Translations under genes and position numbers: made by a program
DNA from: an uncultured Eubacteriales bacterium
GTDB lineage: Bacteria; Bacillota; Clostridia; Christensenellales; QAND01
Length of the DNA stretch: 8,025 nt
Assembly: GCA_900546685.1 (NCBI GenBank)
Contig: UREB01000073.1
Span: forward strand, 1 to 8,025
Direction of reading: 5' to 3'
Shown here: one piece after another, positions 6,310 to 8,025 of the stretch
Layout of the letters: each line of letters opens with the position of its first letter
How positions within the stretch are numbered: position 1 is the stretch's first letter
The notes under the pieces: generated by a model
What the model was told of the DNA's origin: nothing
Databases searched by the model: none
What the model saw: the letters and a program-made list of their open reading frames with translations, nothing else

Positions 6310-6651
6310 TTATAAACGAATGGAGCGCACGCAGACATCCACGCACTCTACATTCATGCCCGTCATCGATTCTACATTATACTTGGTAGAGTCAATCACG
6401 TTCTGCGCCACCGCTGCAATGGAAACGCCATATTTCACGATGATGTTGATTTCTATTTTGATTGTATCTTCATTGGAATTGATCCTAACCCCGCGGTCTA
6501 CGGAATCCTTTTTCAAAAGATCCGTCCACCCGTCCGAAGAGGCCAAGCCCAGCACACCCATGCATTCTGTTGCAGTCAATCCGGCCAGCTTGGCGATGAC
6601 GCCATCGGTTACTTCGATCCTGCCCCAGTCTTTTTTCACTACTGCTGCCAT
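6310..6651 (-). CDS. yloU: Asp23/Gls24 family envelope stress-response protein (YloU-like)
   Basis: This 113-residue protein belongs to the Asp23/Gls24 (DUF322) family. Features are the opening WGRIEVTDGVIAKLAGL (9-25), the GVLGL block (32-36), a beta-rich middle IKIEINIIVKYGVSIAAVA (64-82) and the closing MTGMNVECVDVCV (96-108). There is no signal peptide or membrane segment. Family members are cytoplasmic and, in Staphylococcus, Asp23 is tethered to the membrane and linked to cell-envelope homeostasis; the molecular role of YloU is not settled. The ATG at 6649-6651 has a strong SD, GAGGAGGG. It is the first gene of an operon with fakA, 30 bp apart, and is divergent from rpmB, which matches the B. 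subtilis rpmB / yloU-yloV order. A sigma-A promoter lies about 60 bp upstream. Confidence 0.93.
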   Translation of the reverse strand: MAAVVKKDWGRIEVTDGVIAKLAGLTATECMGVLGLASSDGWTDLLKKDSVDRGVRINSNEDTIKIEINIIVKYGVSIAAVAQNVIDSTKYNVESMTGMNVECVDVCVRSIRL

Positions 6652-6659
6652 GGTATCCC

Positions 6660-6680
6660 TCCTCGCCCTATCATGCGAAT
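6660..6680 (-). repeat. Leader element shared with hisZ (copy 2)
   Basis: This is the partner of 1650-1670, identical at 18 of 21 bases and again covering the Shine-Dalgarno of the following gene. Here it partly overlaps a perfect inverted repeat, TATCAT-GCGA-ATGATA (6669-6684), which could fold as a small hairpin just upstream of the SD. That repeat is not complete in the hisZ copy. Confidence 0.6.
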
Positions 6681-6708
6681 GATACGGCTGTTTTATTCTC
6701 TTTCAAGT

Positions 6709-6737
6709 ATTGTACCGCAAATTCAAAAACTTGTAAA
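6709..6737 (-). promoter_or_regulatory. Sigma-A promoter of yloU-fakA
   Basis: On the minus strand TTTACA (6732-6737), a 17-base spacer and TACAAT (6709-6714) give five of six consensus bases in each box. The predicted transcript start leaves a leader of about 50 bases before the yloU ATG. Confidence 0.8.
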
Positions 6738-6803
6738 CCAACGCCTATTTCCTCATTACTTGCCCAAAGGCACACAAACTTTGCCTATAAACAAAGATTT
6801 TGC

Positions 6804-6832
6804 TTGCAAATTTTTTGGGAGAATGATAATAT
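6804..6832 (+). promoter_or_regulatory. Sigma-A promoter of rpmB (extended -10)
   Basis: TTGCAA (6804-6809), a 17-base spacer and TAATAT (6827-6832), with TG one base before the -10 box (6824-6825) as an extended -10. It lies about 38 bp before the rpmB ATG and is back to back with the yloU promoter. Confidence 0.75.
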
Positions 6833-6869
6833 TATTCGTGTTGTTTAATGTAAAGGGAGGTGTTAAGCC

Positions 6870-7058
6870 ATGGCGAGGGTTTGTGCTATCTGTAATAAGA
6901 GCAGCCATGCCGGCAATCAAGTCAGCCACTCTCATCGTAAGACCCGCCGTTCCTGGGCGCCCAACCTCCAGCGCGCGCGTGTTATGATCGATGGTTCTCC
7001 GCGCACGATCAACGTTTGCACTCGTTGCTTGCGTTCTGGCAAGGTGCAGCGTGTCTAA
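6870..7058 (+). CDS. rpmB: 50S ribosomal protein L28 (bL28), zinc-binding form
   Basis: bL28 is a small structural protein of the large ribosomal subunit. The 62-residue, very basic protein starts MARVCAICNK and ends CTRCLRSGKVQRV, and contains HSHRKTRRSWAPNLQ at 20-34. Cys5, Cys8, Cys50 and Cys53 form two CxxC pairs, so this is the zinc-containing (C+) version and not the zinc-free paralogue that some bacteria express under zinc starvation. The ATG at 6870-6872 has SD GGGAGGTG. It is a monocistronic unit with its own promoter and a strong terminator ten bases after the stop. It is divergent from yloU-fakA, as in Bacillus. Confidence 0.98.
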   Translation: MARVCAICNKSSHAGNQVSHSHRKTRRSWAPNLQRARVMIDGSPRTINVCTRCLRSGKVQRV

Positions 7059-7068
7059 TTGCAAACAT

Positions 7069-7096
7069 AAAAAGCACAGCGTACGCTGTGCTTTTT
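7069..7096. terminator. Bidirectional terminator after rpmB
   Basis: A perfect 12-bp stem AAAAAGCACAGC / GCTGTGCTTTTT (7069-7080 with 7085-7096) closes a GTAC loop. T runs occur on both strands, so it can end rpmB and also act as a backup for the convergent oxidoreductase gene. Confidence 0.93.
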
Positions 7097-7114
7097 CATT
7101 TCCCTCTGCAAAGG

Positions 7115-7140
7115 AAAAGGGCCCTGTTTTTGGCCCTTTT
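7115..7140 (-). terminator. Terminator of the NAD(P)-binding oxidoreductase gene
   Basis: A nine-bp stem AAAAGGGCC / GGCCCTTTT (7115-7123 with 7132-7140) closes an eight-base loop and lies 14 bp past the stop at 7155-7157. The T run on the minus strand is only four, so read-through may be caught by the neighbouring bidirectional hairpin. Confidence 0.78.
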
Positions 7141-7154
7141 GATTTTCCCTGTTT

Positions 7155-7784
7155 TTACTTTGCCACCACACTGATACGTTGCCGGATATGTCCGCCTTTT
7201 TCCGCTTCGTCCACCATGGCAATGGCATAGTCGTCATAGCTGATAACGCTTTCTCCTTTTTGGTTTAATGTCAGCTCCTCGCCGCCCAAAATATATGCCC
7301 CGGCACGGGCGCCCTCTGCCTGAAAATCCGCTGCGGGGCTCAGGTAGGTCCATCGCACGTCGTCTCGCTTGCGCAGCTCACCTAGCGCTTTGGCCATCGC
7401 GGCGGCCAGCGGCTTGAATGCATCCGGAAAATCCGGGCCGTCCGCCACACATTGCGTGTGTTCCGCATTTACAAACAGGCTCCCTGCTCCGCCTACCACC
7501 AAAAGACGCGTATCGGTGCCGCTTAATGCATCGCAAAGCGCCTGTAAAGAGGTGCTATGCATCGGAAGCGTTTCCTCCGTCCATGCGCCAAAGGCGTCGA
7601 TGACCACATCAAACTGCGTTAGATCCTCTTTGGTCAAATCGAACAAGTCCTTCTGTATAAACTTTGCCGCAGCGCTTTGGTTGCTGCCGCGCGCGATGGC
7701 CGTTACATCCAGGCCCCTTTCCACTGCTTCCTTGACAATCAATTTCCCTGCTTTTCCATTGGCACATACAACTGCGATTTTCAT
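7155..7784 (-). CDS. NAD(P)H-binding oxidoreductase, atypical SDR (YwnB-like, NmrA/COG2910 type)
   Basis: This is a 209-residue cytoplasmic Rossmann-fold protein of the atypical short-chain dehydrogenase group. The N-terminal beta-alpha-beta unit KIAVVCANGKAGKLI (2-16) carries the dinucleotide loop, with Cys7 at the place of the usual first glycine and Gly10 and Gly13 retained. Further family marks are FDVVIDAFGAW (58-68), LLVVGGAGSLFVN (94-106), RWTYLSPAADF (144-154), AGAYILGGEELTLN (161-174) and ISYDDYAIAMVDE (181-193). No catalytic YxxxK is evident, as expected for this group, and the substrate is unknown. The ATG at 7782-7784 has SD AGGAGG. Its promoter is overlapped by two dyad operators, and a probable Rrf2 regulator gene lies upstream. 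This pairing resembles ywnA-ywnB of B. subtilis and suggests control by that regulator in response to redox or electrophile stress (inference). Confidence 0.85.
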   Translation of the reverse strand: MKIAVVCANGKAGKLIVKEAVERGLDVTAIARGSNQSAAAKFIQKDLFDLTKEDLTQFDVVIDAFGAWTEETLPMHSTSLQALCDALSGTDTRLLVVGGAGSLFVNAEHTQCVADGPDFPDAFKPLAAAMAKALGELRKRDDVRWTYLSPAADFQAEGARAGAYILGGEELTLNQKGESVISYDDYAIAMVDEAEKGGHIRQRISVVAK

Positions 7785-7816
7785 TCTCCATTTCCTCCTA
7801 TATCGCTGTTTTTTGT

Positions 7817-7835
7817 TGTAACTTTATTTGTTACA
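7817..7835. promoter_or_regulatory. Operator O2 (dyad over transcription start)
   Basis: Perfect inverted repeat TGTAAC-N7-GTTACA (arms 7817-7822 and 7830-7835). It begins six bases downstream of the -10 box and covers the predicted transcription start, a position suited to repression. The protein that binds it is not known from the sequence; the upstream Rrf2-like regulator is the best candidate. Confidence 0.7.
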
Positions 7836-7840
7836 TCCTG

Positions 7841-7869
7841 AGTATATAGCAGGTTTATTGTAATGTCAA
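7841..7869 (-). promoter_or_regulatory. Sigma-A promoter of the oxidoreductase gene
   Basis: On the minus strand TTGACA (7864-7869), a 17-base spacer and TATACT (7841-7846). This is close to ideal consensus, so intrinsic activity should be high and is probably held down by the flanking operators. Confidence 0.88.
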
Positions 7870-7878
7870 TAGTTACAA
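7858..7878. promoter_or_regulatory. Operator O1 (dyad overlapping -35)
   Basis: Inverted repeat TTGTAA-N9-TTACAA (7858-7863 and 7873-7878). In the same register as O2 it reads TGTAAT-N7-GTTACA, one base off the O2 dyad. It contains the whole -35 hexamer. Its centre is 42 bp from that of O2, four helical turns. Confidence 0.7.
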
Positions 7879-7889
7879 CAAATTTTTAT

Positions 7890-7915
7890 AAAAAAAACGC
7901 TGCTCATCGCAGCGT
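7890..7915 (-). terminator. Terminator overlapping the regulator stop codon
   Basis: A seven-bp stem ACGCTGC / GCAGCGT (7897-7903 with 7909-7915) closes a five-base loop, followed on the minus strand by eight T (7890-7897). The TGA stop of the upstream regulator (7904-7906) lies in the loop, so the terminator is built into the 3' end of that gene. Confidence 0.85.
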
Positions 7916-8025
7916 ATCCAACCCTTTTTTCTTTTCCTTTGCAATATAGTATCTTGTATCCTCCATCACATCAGCCAAAGAAATGCGCGCCAGCTCGTTT
8001 TCCAACGCATCCTGAATTTGTTTCA
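7904..8025 (-). CDS. Probable Rrf2-family transcriptional regulator, C-terminal fragment
   Basis: Only the last 39 residues are inside the window; the gene continues past the right edge. The fragment contains IQDALENELARISLADVM followed by a charged tail ending KKKGLDTLR and TGA at 7904-7906. The pattern of an amphipathic helix and then a 'sLADvm' segment is typical of the C-terminal end of Rrf2-family winged-helix regulators (relatives include IscR, NsrR, CymR and YwnA). The N-terminal DNA-binding domain and any cluster-binding cysteines are outside the window, so the class is an inference. Position supports it, since Rrf2 regulators are often next to NAD(P)H-binding SDR genes and the following promoter carries two dyads. 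A terminator separates the two genes, so they are transcribed independently. Confidence 0.65.
   Translation of the reverse strand, partial: KQIQDALENELARISLADVMEDTRYYIAKEKKKGLDTLR

Noticed and set aside
6673..6987. Open frames on both strands across the yloU-rpmB promoter region
   Set aside because: They run through two good promoters and into rpmB in a wrong frame or on the wrong strand, and have no RBS.

Overview
The window looks like chromosomal core DNA from an endospore-forming member of the Bacillota, most likely class Clostridia. The reasons are two tandem alpha/beta-type small acid-soluble spore protein genes, strong AGGAGG-type ribosome binding sites, sigma-A style promoters, a short-form HisG paired with HisZ, and an rpmB / yloU / yloV(fakA) / recG cluster that resembles the Bacillus subtilis arrangement. 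Base composition is moderate, a little over half G+C by eye. Species cannot be assigned from sequence alone. Position 1 appears to be the raw end of an assembled contig, because the first 30 bases are an Illumina sequencing adapter and not genome.

Layout from left to right. (1) Bases 1-30 are adapter, fused into the 3' part of hisG. (2) 31-1722 hold the start of a histidine operon on the minus strand: a consensus promoter, hisZ, then hisG with an ATGA stop/start overlap. (3) 1744-2286 hold two tandem spore SASP genes on the minus strand, with a candidate sporulation (sigma-G type) promoter in front and a strong terminator behind. (4) 2450-6737 hold yloU (Asp23 family), fakA/yloV and recG, all on the minus strand. 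A terminator hairpin separates fakA from recG and another follows recG. (5) 6652-6869 is a divergent promoter region, with yloU going left and rpmB (ribosomal protein L28, zinc type) going right. (6) 7069-7140 holds back-to-back terminators between convergent rpmB and the next gene. (7) 7155-8025 holds a small NAD(P)-binding oxidoreductase gene on the minus strand. Its promoter is flanked by two dyad operators, and upstream lies the C-terminal end of a probable Rrf2-family regulator running off the window.

Functional themes are histidine biosynthesis (HisZ regulates and activates the short HisG), spore DNA protection, fatty-acid phosphorylation plus an envelope-associated Asp23 protein, replication-fork repair (RecG), translation (L28), and a small self-contained regulator/oxidoreductase module of the ywnA-ywnB kind. 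I found no CRISPR array, mobile element, tRNA or rRNA. No gene here is clearly a new system. The most interesting non-coding signals are the paired operators spaced 42 bp apart around the oxidoreductase promoter, and an 18-of-21-base leader element shared by hisZ and yloU.
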